Below are positions 1-11,345 of a stretch of 64,000 nucleotides of DNA, piece after piece. The position numbers and the translations under genes were made by a program. Numbering within the stretch: position 1 is the stretch's first letter; each line of letters starts with the position of its first letter. The notes below the pieces were generated by a model, which was not told the origin of the DNA, ran no database searches, and worked only from the letters and a program-made list of their open reading frames with translations. Source of the stretch: Ophiura sarsii (lineage: Eukaryota; Echinodermata; Ophiuroidea; Amphilepidida; Ophiuridae); NCBI GenBank assembly GCA_035610835.1, contig CM069455.1, positions 47,733,308 to 47,797,307 on the forward strand. The letters are read 5' to 3'.

Positions 1-892
1 TCAATTTTGTCAGAAGTTGGGTTTTTAACATAATATACATAATGCTTATATACGTACTAACTACCATCCAAAATTATAGTGCTCAGTTTGCAGTATTTCA
101 TGTGAAACTCATTGTTATTGCTAGCATTTTGAGTTTCTATGTTATCACATCGAAACTACCCATATTCATCTAGAAAGCCACAGATGGCGTCTCACTTATT
201 TGTTTCATGTTTATTCAAAATAACCTTGCTTAGTCATGACCTCCCTGATTCAATTGGTGGTGACTTTTAACCAAAATACAAAAAAAGTGAAAAGCACTAA
301 TATACCTTCAGAAATGCTGAAAAAATGTTTCTATGTATCATCTATCTAAACAATTAGAAAATATTGAATTTCATTTTTGTGTGAAATCTCTTTGTGCCCC
401 TTTAATCCATTTCGTGTATTATGCTACTGTATACAGAGGGTGTCCCAAAAATTCGAGACCTTTTAAAGCTTTATGTCCTATTAAATATTTCGCAGTATAA
501 ATATAACAATAGGCTTATATATAGATAGAGAAGACTTGAATAATTATGTTGGTAACAATAACTGCTATCTGTTCTGCTAAAATACAGACGAAAGTTTCCC
601 GAAACTGTAAAACTGCACTTTCAAATAAAACCGTAGTATAATGAGCTGAACAAAGTCAAGGATGTGACAAACGGAAAGAGGTAGGGAAGAGAAAAATGGT
701 TTTTTACAATGATTCTTTTTAATTTCAGATTGATATAATTCTTATTATGACCATTATTAATGTTGTGAACAACATCAATTAGTGAAACCTTTTTTGAACA
801 AAATCATCATGAATGAAATGTGAGGAACAATCTTCATGTGATTACAGTGACTTAAGTGCGTCCAGCAAATCGAAAAGTTCTTGACATCACGA
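1..892. other. Non-coding, no gene seen
   Basis: AT-rich sequence without a convincing coding frame. At about 432-450 there is an ACAGAGGGTGTCCCAAAA motif. It resembles the ends of several repeats elsewhere in the window (27771, 49443, 63557), so a degraded transposon end is likely, but I could not find its partner terminus. Confidence 0.4.
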
Positions 893-1320
893 AGAAGTGA
901 AGGAGCCAGAAACCTTTTTTTTTATATGTGACCCTTCAGACATCTTTAAAAAGTCATTGTGCAAAGTTACACATTTCTCCAACTTTTTATAACCTGTCCA
1001 CAGACCGCCATTGTAGAGCTCCTCAGATTGACCGCCATTGATTGATCCTCAGATTACCTCAAATTGCGTTATTCACCAAAACAGCAATAAATAGTTTAAA
1101 AGTTTTGACAGAAAGGGGTCAAAGGTCACTACAAACCAGCTTGGTGACAATAATCTTATGGGTAACTTGGGGTGTACACAGATTGACCTCTAATGACCCT
1201 ACATGACCTTTGACCCCTTTTTGTCAACTTTTTAAACCATTTATTGCTGTTTTGGGAATAACGCAATCTGAGGCAATCTGAGGGTCTATCAATGGCGGTC
1301 AATCTGAAGATCTCTACAAT
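893..1320. repeat. Partial copy of the CGAGGGGG mariner-type MITE
   Basis: This stretch matches the complete element at 22391-22931 over most of its length: the same AGTGAAGGAGCCAGAAAC start, the same block mentioning GACCGCCATTG in both orientations, and the same central inverted repeat around GGTCAAAGGTCA. Both outer termini are missing. The internal palindrome (about 1085-1250) survives. Confidence 0.75.
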
Positions 1321-3100
1321 TTTTATATTATGGCATATAACACTTATCGGTCCAATTTTGGGACCGATAAATGACCCCCCCCCCCTCTTAAATGAAATGC
1401 ATCCCTGCTGGCACTTAACCATAGCTCTCCAGTTTTTGATTTTTAAATAAGGAAAATGGCGAAAAAGGTAAAGACAGATGATCATAGGAGCAGAAGAGCT
1501 CCTTCGAAGTAAACGGGATACGAATACACAACATTGTGTTTTGAGTCACTGTAGTGTAGACTGCGCCACACGTTGCCCACAAATATATGTAAATACTAGC
1601 GTCACCCTAACCATGCTAACTATCCAACAAAAATCCAACAGAAACCGTAACGGGACCCCATTCCCCAATCTCATTGCGCAATCACGCAAAAGGTATTTTC
1701 GGGAGCGCGACCACCCCAGCGTGATGCACGATCAACTGGACTGCGGCCGCGGCGGCCCGGGTTCGATCCCTTGAGGCGGCGGCACACCCCATTTTGTGTG
1801 TCATTATTTGTACCGTGTTTCTCCCCTGTTAGCTTGAATGCTACAAAATACTCGGGTTAGGGTTAACCATGACAAAATTATAAATAATATGTTAACAGAA
1901 CACTCACTGCGCATCCATTTTGACTCTATAATCATACCTCATATGGTATAAAATTCACGATTAAAGTAAAGATCACACATCCACCCACAAGCAAAATTCT
2001 AAAATTGTATTTAATCTAAATGATAGTACTCTATTATAAGATTGCAATTTTTCATCAATATAAATCACTTTAATACAGAATCTGTTAAAAATACCATTGT
2101 ATTAAAACAATGGAAGGGACGTCAGCGATTAACCCTTGTAAAATTGTAGCTTTTTAATTACTTTTTAAAACAATGGAAGTGAGCTTTCAATACACCCTCT
2201 CACACGTTGGTGATCAAACCGTGTATAATTATAGACTTTTTTAATCGCGCTCAATTCTCCACTGATAATTACAATTATTCATTTTTTATCTAAGGAGACG
2301 GCAAAGAGATTTTCTTTATGTGAATTTCAATCCTTTCGATCACCTTATAAGGCGACGAAAAAACCAAAACCTTTCTACGGTCAGTGCATGATATCCGCTA
2401 AAATATCTAAATATTGGAAACCAAGGTGCTGGATCCGTGCAAAGCATGCAACTATAATCCTTCAACGACGCGGCATACTGATTAAAAAGCCCCACTTGAA
2501 ATGTCCAATTTAAGGACATTTTAACAGCGTTGACCGTTCCATCAACATAGGCTTAATACCGAATACTACTATACCTTCCCGGTGGCGTGTGTCAAAGTCA
2601 AATCATAAACCAACGAAATAATCAGCACACGCGCGCGTGCTTACGAGTAATACTACGCAAATAAGTTATCGAAACAGCCAGATACCGTTAACAAACGGGA
2701 TTTTGGGTAAACCCAAAAACCTTCACAAACCAGGTTTGGAACCGGTAAGAAACGGAAAGTTTCCCAATAGAAACAGAAAGTCGATTAATCTTACCGTTTT
2801 GTGCCGTGAACCGTGAACCGTGTCACGCTGTATTATACACACTGTGAAGCAATCTTTTTCAGGTGGGGTGGCATTATTTGGTATTACAAAAGGTCAAATG
2901 TCGTGGCCCATCGACTCGGATCGATACACTTAGCGGTAACTTTTCGCGGGTAGAAACAGGGGGGGATTAAAAAGTTACCGGTTAATCTCAGCGTTTAATC
3001 TTACCGTTAACTTTGCAGTGCCCAAGTGGAAACACGCTCTTAGTGATGTAGAATGTCCACCACAGGCACTATGGGTATAACCTTACATTGACTTTCGTGG
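1321..3100. other. Non-coding stretch with fragmentary repeats
   Basis: No supported gene. A short C-run sits at 1374-1385. Around 2690-3010 there are several imperfect copies of an accGGTAAGAAACGG / CTTACCGTTT-like sequence in both orientations, suggesting a decayed inverted-repeat element whose limits I could not fix. An ORF of 98 codons at 1478-1774 has no recognisable features and overlaps a repeat fragment. Confidence 0.35.
1705..1775 (+). repeat. Possible SINE fragment with tRNA-like B box
   Basis: GGGTTCGATCCC at 1759-1770 fits the pol III B-box / T-arm consensus, in a locally GC-rich patch. The preceding GCGCGACC ... GTGATGCACGAT ... CTGGACT string recurs at 18832-18880, so this is a dispersed repeat. 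I cannot fold a full tRNA cloverleaf here, so it is a candidate tRNA-derived SINE piece, not a tRNA gene. Confidence 0.3.
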
Positions 3101-3778
3101 AAATATCGTTACAAATAACCTTACGGTTGCACAATAACAGCTATTTGAACAAAGTCTGTCCCATTCCACTTTGTCCACGCTCGGGTACTGATTTCGCGAC
3201 GTTACATTGAATACTGAATGATGAATTGCATGCAAGTAATCTAAGATTTGAAGATCCCGCCAGGTGACACCAGTGTAATTGTTAACATCTTAACTATCTA
3301 TTCAGGTGTGAAATCAATACGTAATAATACCACGAGTGACCCTAATTAGAATTATTGATTTTCATAGATTGGAAGTGTAATTGTCTAGACTATATGCCTT
3401 AAAAGTGACGATACCATTTAATGTTATCTTGCTGGTCATTTCCCGTAGACTTACCCGTGGACAAAGAGATTTTGGAGAGATTCTCTTCAAAAAGCTATCA
3501 TTTTGCCGCTATAGCATTATTAACATTGAGATTTTAAGCATAGATGGCCAAGATGCTATTGTTGAGGTATATGTAAAAAGATAATAAACCAAATCCTAAT
3601 TTTAACACACAATAGCACTCAATTTTAATGGCGGGATCTTTAAATCTTAGATCTTAGATTCGTCATTCAGTATTCAATGTAACGTCGCGAAATCAATACC
3701 CGTGGATAAAGTGAAATGGGACAGACTTTTTTCAAATAGCTGTTATTTTACAACCGTAAGGTTATTTGTAACGATATT
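3101..3778. mobile_element. Foldback (long inverted repeat) element
   Basis: The left arm, about 3101-3262, reads from AAATATCGTTACAAATAACC to GATCCCGCCA. It returns in reverse complement at about 3629-3778 with scattered substitutions and a few small indels. The roughly 365-bp centre has an unremarkable 67-codon frame. A short motif, AGCATAGATGGYCAAGAT, occurs near 3537 and again at 3782 just outside the right arm, so the insertion junction may contain a local duplication. No transposase is visible, so the element is non-autonomous. Confidence 0.7.
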
Positions 3779-4919
3779 TTCAGCATAGATGGTCAAGATC
3801 ATATAGTTGATAAATATCGAAGAAAAATAATTTAAAATCTAAAAAATTAAAAACCTTTTTATTGAACCACCCTGTTCATATGTAATCAAATTCCATTTTT
3901 ACATTGAAACCAACGGAGATTCAAAATCTACTGCGATTCGTGTCACCGTCGTCTGGTCACAACGAATCAGCAAGATTCATAGAATGACGACGACGGTCAC
4001 TCATTGGTACAACTAGCTGATTGGTCAAATTAATATATAAAAGCATTTGTTTAGTAAATCGTTCTCATACACCGCGACGACAGTGCTATAATTGCATGGT
4101 ACGTCTATTGACTGTACATTTGCGTTAATCTTTGATGGTAGGCAAGCAACGCTGACCATTATAAGTGGAGCCAGTGAATACATCCACGATCGAAGATAGT
4201 CTAGACTCGTCTGTACGATCAACGGGGACGTGTGCGATCAGCGGATAAAAGTAAGTTTATTGTTGATTGGGATGTGGGTACCAAATCTGCTATTACCAAG
4301 TTTCGTCTGGGCCCAGTTCTTTGAACTATGTGAGCACTTTTATATATATTTTTTGAATTAAAAAAACCCCACACGTTTTTATTATATAGATATTAACAAC
4401 TTTTCTAAAGCTTTCAAATTTGGTTTGTAATCACAGCAGCCTCAATGATCGTCCTGTATCGCATAGTGTTTCGGTCTGTAACCATTTCTAAACATGGAAC
4501 CACCGTACAACTTGCAATGTTTCACGTTCAATTCTCAAAGCCTAAGCGTACGTAACACTGAAGCTCAGAAAGAGATTCTCTTTCCAGCAATACACATCCT
4601 TATCTCCATAACACAACCCTTTTAAAGTTATAGTCAGTATCATATAAGGCCTCATCTCCATCTTCCCAATGTGTCTAAAACTCTTCAATAGTCTTTTTCT
4701 CAAAATGGTCAAAATGGAGATAAGGCCTTGTGTTTCTGAGCCCTCGATGCATATCATTATATTGCTGTTTGTTTTTGTAACATGCTCATTCTGGCAGCGT
4801 TCATACAGTCTGTCCCAAAATGATTAGTACCCATCGATGCCCAAAGTTCATTAATTTGTTTCATCATCAAAATCAAAGAGATTTATATAGGTCCGTTGTT
4901 TTTTTCATCATCTTTGACA
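3779..4919. other. Non-coding; possible promoter/leader near 4030-4255
   Basis: No coding region is supported. TATATAAAAG near 4033 is followed about 210 bases later by an AAAAGTAAGT string that fits a splice donor. This arrangement could be a TATA promoter with a non-coding leader exon, conceivably for the receptor gene downstream, but nothing in the sequence proves transcription. Confidence 0.2.
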
Positions 4920-5802
4920 TACAGGCTGTAACAAAAAAAAGTTATACAGTTTTGAAAAAAATATAAAAATATATCCCGTGGAATTTCTGTTTTGAGTATT
5001 AATAGTATGCGAGGGGAATTTTCTAAGCTTTCGAATATGCTTTGATTCATGACAATCGATGGTCGGTAAGCAGATGATCAATTGTCTAAAGTAGTCATGA
5101 AATCACCTGGGCCACTTTGGTATAATCAATAGTAAAACTACTGGGATGAATATGAATAGAATCGAACCAGGAACATAGCAGTAGAGCGTTCTTGTTAGAC
5201 AACACTGGTTCATTTCAAGTGGTTGAAAGTATTACAAAGAAGGTAGCCTGAGGTCTTTACAAAGATCTGTAATGTGGGGTAGCATTAAAACCATCCCTTA
5301 CTGAGGGCATGGCTGCCGCTCAACAAGTGCCCTAATTCACATTGGAAGAACGAGTTTTCATGGTTATAAACAGAACTTTAGAATGACAATGATTGAGACA
5401 GTCGTTGTGCTTACCGTTTGCTTAGGAGGAATAATGAGCTATTTCATTTATGAACTCCAAATAAATTTGTCAAGATATAATATTCAAATGAAATAAAACT
5501 ATTTGAAAAAGAATTATTCTGTTCTCTTTAATTTTCCTTGCATGATACCCTAACCATTTAATGTATACAAGCAAGATTGTATGATATTGTGAAAGTGGCC
5601 CAACCCGATTTCTAGACGACTTAGTAGACTAGCCATACATTTTAAACGCAAGTAGTTAAAAAGACCAAATTAAATGATTCTGGTAGCCAAAACGGAACTT
5701 AACACAGAGTGTCAAAGATGTTGACATTGCATGATATTAACATTGGGTTAAAATAAAATTGTGATTGTATAACTTTTTTTGTTGTTACTACAGTATCGTT
5801 TT
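4920..5802. mobile_element. TIR element with possible transposase relic
   Basis: The left end (ACAGGCTGTAAC then an A-run then GTTATACA) and the right end near 5765-5800 are imperfect inverted repeats of about 30 bases. Inside, from 5309, a frame reads MAAAQQVP, a stop, then FTLEERVFMVIN. This resembles the N-terminal helix-turn-helix region that precedes some mariner/IS630-like transposases. The frame is then lost. I read this as a decayed DNA transposon; superfamily assignment is tentative. Confidence 0.4.
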
Positions 5803-6314
5803 ATTACAATTTTAGATCATGCTTATTAAACTGAGGTTACACTCCATTGTGTAAGACATCGTGATTTCCACTTTTGGCAAAGTGCAAAAACAAATGTGTG
5901 TGTGTGTTAAACTTGATTGAATGAAGAAAAAACAATTCTCAATGACATGTCTGCTATTGTTCCTTTCTATTTTAAACTGTTGTTTGTTATGTTTGTTCAA
6001 ATCATTAATATCTTTCATTTGATTCAATTTGAAGAGTAAAATTGGATCGTCACACATGAGTGATCACAAGCTTTGTTTTTAAATGAGCTAGTTTTGATTT
6101 GAGACTAAACATGAGGGAATTTAAATAGGTAAAGAAGTGGTCATGGGTAAATTAGCAGTGGCTTAGACTTATTTTTCATATTGGGGTTGAGTTTCTTGCA
6201 GAATTGTTAAAAATGAAATAGTCTCATTTTTAACCTCACCAAATTCATCCGCCAATGTAAAAAAATATTTATAAGCCCCTGCTAATTCCCCTATACTACT
6301 TCATTTAGCTATTT
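5803..6314. other. Non-coding, nothing recognised
   Basis: AT-rich spacer between the decayed TIR element and the 25-bp tandem repeat. No coding frame, RNA gene or repeat boundary can be supported. Confidence 0.4.
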
Positions 6315-6414
6315 AAAAGTCCCTAAACACTTGTCAAATAAAAGTCCCTAAACACTTGTCAAATAAAAGTCCCTAAACACTTGTCAAATAAAAGTCCCTA
6401 AACACTTGTCAAAT
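6315..6414 (+). repeat. 25-bp tandem repeat, four copies
   Basis: Four near-identical head-to-tail copies of a 25-base unit that begins AAAAGTCCCTAAACACTT and ends GTCAAAT. Identity between copies implies recent expansion. There are no variable spacers, so it is a minisatellite and not a CRISPR array. Confidence 0.95.
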
Positions 6415-6770
6415 AAAACAATGCATAGGGTCACTCGAGTGTGACGAACTTTTTTTACACTTCAAATTGAATTAAAACGAAGAATTAGTTATGATTTGAA
6501 CAACCACAACCAATAACAGTTCAAATAGAAAGGAACACAATATTATATTAGTAGACAAGAGATTAAGAGAATGTTTTTGTTTATTGCAAACAATCTGTTT
6601 AACACACACATGCGCGAATGTTCAGATATTACAGGTTGTTATCTTATGGATTGCATGTACCCGACATGATGGAATTGGTATTTGCGAGAAAAAAACCCAA
6701 AATTTATTGGATATCCTATCACAATCATAGACAAAATGTGTTCGAACACTGATCCGAATTGCCATGCTAA

Positions 6771-6955
6771 GGCTAATGAAAGTTGAGTCCATGTTTCCCG
6801 TAACCCGCCCGCGTTTGGTTTTTTCGACCGCGTTATGAATGCCAAAATAGCGAAATCATTCATTATTTGATATTTTCCATTTTTTCCCGCCGTTTTTGAG
6901 ATATTGTTGAAGTTTTTCGGTGTTACGGGAATCATGGAATCAACTTTCATTAGCC
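6771..6955. mobile_element. 185-bp MITE, PIF/Harbinger-type (TAA target duplication)
   Basis: Terminal inverted repeats of about 34 bases begin GGCTAATGAAAGTTGA and match with two mismatches. The element is flanked on both sides by TAA (6768-6770 and 6956-6958). A three-base TWA duplication is characteristic of the PIF/Harbinger superfamily. No coding capacity. Confidence 0.75.
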
Positions 6956-6958
6956 TAA

Positions 6959-7562
6959 TTGGACCATAACACGCACGCTATTTGATTCACGTGAAAATCG
7001 AAACTTTGTTATGGTCGCCTGAAGTATCCCCTTGCTATTGAATACGTTTGTTCTTCTCTTAAATCACTGTAACAGCTCGGGAAAACACAGACGGTATACG
7101 AAACAGCAATCAAAGACCTCTGCGTGGCGCGTCGCTTAATCGATGAATGTTACCAGACATCCGAAGTGAAAAGTTGTGGCGGTCTTTACATACACAGTCC
7201 CCCTTCTCGATAACAACGTTGCCTGCAATTTGACTTGGAAGCCGGTTTACGATATCAGCACGGCCGTTAACAACTGATCTGTATCAGCAAGTAACATTAA
7301 GTTAGCAATTATGGTTTTACGATTTGAGGTTTATTTAATGCAGTATACAGTCATTGAGGCATATCATTGTTGTAAGATATTCATAAGTTAGACTTGTGTA
7401 ATACTCTATTTACGAGATAGCTGTATAATCCTAATAACATATTTTGTGCTGGGTTAATTATGTGCAGTCTTACAGTAAGGAAACCGTAATTGATAGGCAA
7501 GTGAACATTGACATACTGTATTTACAAGTGGTGTACATCTAGGTATCATTGATGCAGCAAAG
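6959..7562 (+). promoter_or_regulatory. Upstream region of the LRR-GPCR gene
   Basis: About 600 bases between the MITE and the receptor start codon, presumably containing its promoter and 5' leader. The part at about 7070-7290 is less AT-rich than its surroundings. A TGATGCAG just before CAAAGATG at 7555-7565 could be a 3' splice site for a non-coding leader exon, but the preceding pyrimidine tract is poor. No TATA box is convincing. Confidence 0.25.
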
Positions 7563-10500
7563 ATGTTTACCGTTTTGTTTTGTGTATTTACGATAGCACT
7601 GTTAAGTGAGCATTGTTTTGGTTCCATTCATAACAATGTCTCCTTTGATATTTGTAAACAAGGCCAAATTGACATATCCCAATTACCACTTTATTTTAGT
7701 GTCGATACAAAGTTACAAACAAACAACACGTGTGAGTTTACGGTGTTCACGGATCACCCTCTCTGGATAGAAATATCAAATTCGTCTAAGTACGAACCTC
7801 TGACGTACGCCTATATTGACCATGTCGAGCAAAAGAACACACAATGCCATATTAAACCGATTCAATTGATCTCTGAATCGGAGACCCCGTGCGCGATGTT
7901 GTTATCTGCCAGCGCGCAAGTTCAATTTAATTTCATCAATATCATATTGGATCTAAAAATTCTTGCTCTAACCGACAAGAACTTAGGAGAATGTGAGAAT
8001 GATGATTCGAACACGTTGCCTACACAACAAAATGAGAGTGAGATACGGTTATGTGATATTGTAGTGTACGACGCGGTCATACCTTATAGCGAAACACAAC
8101 GATTTGACTACGTGGATCCCTATAGCTACCACTTAAAACATCCAAGCTTCGAATGCCTTGCACAGTGCTATTGTGTGTTAGGTCATAGAGAATGGATGAT
8201 GGACTGTGGTAATACGATAATAACCTCGCTTATTGTTTATCCTGATAAGAACATGACATCGATATCATTCGCGACTACGCAAATGAACGGTATTTCAAAC
8301 GACACTCTACGCGGTCTGTTTAATCTGTACAGTATTATACTATCATTCAATAACCTGTACACTTTACCAGAACATCTGTTTCATGATATGCATAAAGTCG
8401 TCTCGCTGTATATTAATTTCAATCGGCTCCAATTCGTACCTGGAAAACTATTCTTGAATACTGTCAATCTTCAAGATTTATATCTTAATAACAATGAATT
8501 GACCACATTGCCCGAAGAACTATTTGCAAATACACATGTTCTTCGGAATGTATTTATTAATGTTAACCAAATCCATACTTGGCCACCTGGCCTGTACAAA
8601 GACCAGAATCCGATTTTTGCTCTTCTCCTTGAGGACAATTTTTTGGAAATTATTCCCGATAATGTGTTGCAAAATTTAAATCGTTTGCGTTTGCTCGATA
8701 TCAGCAACAACAGTTTGGTTACATTACCACAAGGAATGATGTTGGGTCTACACGAATTGAGCGTTTTATATCTGTATTTAAATAAGTTAACATTTTTAGG
8801 CGAGGGTGTATTTGATGCTCCTGCTCAAGTACCCTGGGAATTCACAGACACATTTGATTCAACAGCAGACACAGACTACTTGATAGTTACGATGACATTT
8901 ACTATTGACATTTCTGAGAATCTCATTAAAAAAATCCACGAACACACCTTTTCTAACTGCACCCATATCACCCACCTTGACCTAAGCGACAATTACCTCA
9001 CTGAGTTACACTTTGGTGTATTTTATAATCTAACTTTATTGATAGCGATTAGTATAGACGGCAATAGATTGGCAAATTTATCACCAGGAATATTTGATAC
9101 CAAAGTAAACTTATTGTTCCTTGATTTGAATTCAAATAACTTGCGTATTTTACCCGAGGATATTTTTTATTACCAATTCAGCCTAAGCATACTCAAGTTA
9201 AGTGGTAATCAATTGATTACACTATCAGAAAGGATTTTCGATTCTTTAGTGAGTCTGACCATTCTTGACCTTAGTCATAATCAACTATCGACGTTGCCGA
9301 GTAAGATCTTTCATTCACTCATCCAGTTGGACCTGCTTGACCTGAAAGACAATACACTTCAAGCACTCCCCCCTGACATTTTCCAGTCATTGCATCTGTT
9401 AGACTATATTCGTCTAACAGATAACGACATAATTCAACTGCCGACGATATTATTGAATACAACCTATGAGTTGATCACCCTCTCATTCCGAAACAACTCA
9501 ATATCGTTCATACCACGATACATATTCCAAACATTGATATTCCTTACAAATCTGGATTTATCAAACAACGTGATCAAAGAGCTACCCTATGACGCGCTCT
9601 TATCATTACATACTCTACAATACTTCAATGTTACTCGGAATGGCTTGACCAACTTGCCTTCTTTCGAAGCAACCATCAACTTAACCATTCTAGATTTGAG
9701 CTGGAATAATGTGTCTATGATCAATTCCACGACATTTTCAACTTTAACTAACCTGACATTTGTATCTATCGCACATAATATGATAACGAAGCTAAGTGAA
9801 GTGACATTCAATGGCTTGAACGAGTTGATTGTAATTGATTTTAGTTACAATCTATTAACAGAACTACCAAGTGATCTCTTCCGTAATCAAAGTGAATTGA
9901 GAGCTCTGTATATAGGGGGTAATCAATTAAAGGAACTTGTGCTTGGAGTATTCCAAGGATTGATTAGCGTAAATCTTCTTGATATTCACCTAAATCAATT
10001 ATCGTTCATACATACACAAGCTTTTGATGATGTACACGATCTATCATTTTTGAATCTGTCGTATAATAAATTGTATACTCTTCAGAAAGGAGCATTAGAC
10101 TTTTCAAACAAATTGGAAATAGTTGATTTGAGAGGAAACGGTCTGTACATCGTGAGTAAGAATTCATTCAAAGGAATAGGAAACTCTACAGTTTTGGTTG
10201 ATGAATATCCTACTTGCTGTTTTATCGACGGGCGTGATAATTGTATTTCCGAAAAACCCCAACCTGCATATCTAACTTGTAAACGTATGTTACCAGAGGT
10301 AATGGTAAGAGTATCCATGTGGTGCCTGGGTTTTACGGCTATTTTGTTTAACGGTTTTGCTTTTATTTCTCGGCACAAAAGTAAGCAGACCCCACAGACA
10401 GTCCTTATAGCTAATCTGTCCCTCTCGGATTTTATCATGGGCATCAACATGATTTTATTGGCGGTTAGTGACGTCTACTTTAGTGAATATTTTCCGGCGT

Positions 10501-11345
10501 ATTCAAATTGGTGGAGGAACGGCACAGTTTGCAAGGTAGCTGGAATCCTTTCTCTTCTGTCCAGTGAAGCATCAGTTTTTTTCATAACACTAATAAGCGT
10601 CGACAGATTACTGGGTGTGAAGTATCCCTTTAGTTCCAGACGGATGAGTTTAAAAACTTCTAAAGGTTTGTCAGTCTTGATTTGGATATTTTCGTTATCT
10701 TTGAGCATCGTTCCTATTATGTTGTCAGAAAGGTTTCCTGACGCTTTTGAAGTATCCGAAGTCTGTGTTGGAATACCAATGGTTAAAAGACCAGTGACGA
10801 AAATCAAATACGACCAGGTTCAATTCAACAAAAACGAATTTGGTATACAATATGATTACAGCTCGTACTATGTACAGTTTCTGAAGGGTTTCGAACTCAG
10901 AAATGTTCACGTCACCGCCAACATTTCTTTCCCTGTTTCGCAGATAACTAATTATCAAATTGCAACTTACTTTTCAATTATAGTCTTTATTGGATTAAAC
11001 CTCATGTGTTTTCTTTTTGTGGCATATTGCTACATACAAATTTTCTATACTGCCAAAATGTCAGCAAGAAGAGTCTCTAGAAATCAAAGCGTTGAAGAAG
11101 AAATACGAATGGCAGTAAAATCCTCCGCCCTGGTGCTCACTGACTTTTGCTGTTGGGTTCCCTTGATAATTATGTGCATATTAGTGCAAGCTGGGGTGTT
11201 GTCCATAAACCCGGAAGTGTACGCTTGGACAGTGGGATTTATTCTACCCATAAATTCCTCCATCAATCCATTCCTTTATACACTGTCTACGGTCATTTCC
11301 GATTACTTAGACAAGAATAAAAATTCACTGAAGCAGCGTAAATAG
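7563..11345 (+). CDS. Leucine-rich-repeat GPCR (LGR/RXFP/GRL101-like), single exon
   Basis: A 1260-codon intronless ORF. It opens with a hydrophobic signal peptide (residues 1 to about 22), then a poorly conserved extracellular segment and a cysteine cluster C198-x3-C202-x-C204-x10-C215 typical of an LRR N-terminal cap. I count about 25 leucine-rich repeats of about 24 residues (about 220-870), one interrupted by a roughly 25-residue insert near 420-445. The hinge carries CC at 885-886 in the context DEYPTCCF, as in LGR/RXFP receptors. The seven-helix domain starts near 914, with NLSLSDFIMG in helix 2, DRL (1014-1016) in place of DRY, TDFCCWVP in helix 6 and NPFLY (1235-1239) in helix 7. The second extracellular loop is unusually long (about 75 residues). 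LDL-A modules, present in RXFP and GRL101, are absent. Ligand unknown; G-protein signalling at the plasma membrane is inferred from family. Confidence 0.95.
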   Translation: MFTVLFCVFTIALLSEHCFGSIHNNVSFDICKQGQIDISQLPLYFSVDTKLQTNNTCEFTVFTDHPLWIEISNSSKYEPLTYAYIDHVEQKNTQCHIKPIQLISESETPCAMLLSASAQVQFNFINIILDLKILALTDKNLGECENDDSNTLPTQQNESEIRLCDIVVYDAVIPYSETQRFDYVDPYSYHLKHPSFECLAQCYCVLGHREWMMDCGNTIITSLIVYPDKNMTSISFATTQMNGISNDTLRGLFNLYSIILSFNNLYTLPEHLFHDMHKVVSLYINFNRLQFVPGKLFLNTVNLQDLYLNNNELTTLPEELFANTHVLRNVFINVNQIHTWPPGLYKDQNPIFALLLEDNFLEIIPDNVLQNLNRLRLLDISNNSLVTLPQGMMLGLHELSVLYLYLNKLTFLGEGVFDAPAQVPWEFTDTFDSTADTDYLIVTMTFTIDISENLIKKIHEHTFSNCTHITHLDLSDNYLTELHFGVFYNLTLLIAISIDGNRLANLSPGIFDTKVNLLFLDLNSNNLRILPEDIFYYQFSLSILKLSGNQLITLSERIFDSLVSLTILDLSHNQLSTLPSKIFHSLIQLDLLDLKDNTLQALPPDIFQSLHLLDYIRLTDNDIIQLPTILLNTTYELITLSFRNNSISFIPRYIFQTLIFLTNLDLSNNVIKELPYDALLSLHTLQYFNVTRNGLTNLPSFEATINLTILDLSWNNVSMINSTTFSTLTNLTFVSIAHNMITKLSEVTFNGLNELIVIDFSYNLLTELPSDLFRNQSELRALYIGGNQLKELVLGVFQGLISVNLLDIHLNQLSFIHTQAFDDVHDLSFLNLSYNKLYTLQKGALDFSNKLEIVDLRGNGLYIVSKNSFKGIGNSTVLVDEYPTCCFIDGRDNCISEKPQPAYLTCKRMLPEVMVRVSMWCLGFTAILFNGFAFISRHKSKQTPQTVLIANLSLSDFIMGINMILLAVSDVYFSEYFPAYSNWWRNGTVCKVAGILSLLSSEASVFFITLISVDRLLGVKYPFSSRRMSLKTSKGLSVLIWIFSLSLSIVPIMLSERFPDAFEVSEVCVGIPMVKRPVTKIKYDQVQFNKNEFGIQYDYSSYYVQFLKGFELRNVHVTANISFPVSQITNYQIATYFSIIVFIGLNLMCFLFVAYCYIQIFYTAKMSARRVSRNQSVEEEIRMAVKSSALVLTDFCCWVPLIIMCILVQAGVLSINPEVYAWTVGFILPINSSINPFLYTLSTVISDYLDKNKNSLKQRK

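Noticed and set aside
1759..1770. tRNA gene suggested by GGTTCGATCCC
   Set aside because: No acceptor stem, D arm or anticodon arm could be folded around it; it recurs as part of a dispersed repeat.
6315..6414. Regularly spaced 25-base repeats resembling a CRISPR array
   Set aside because: Repeats are directly contiguous with no unique spacers, and the window is eukaryotic; it is a minisatellite.
10082..10958. Several minus-strand ORFs of 77-122 codons
   Set aside because: They are antisense shadows of the receptor coding sequence with no independent coding features.
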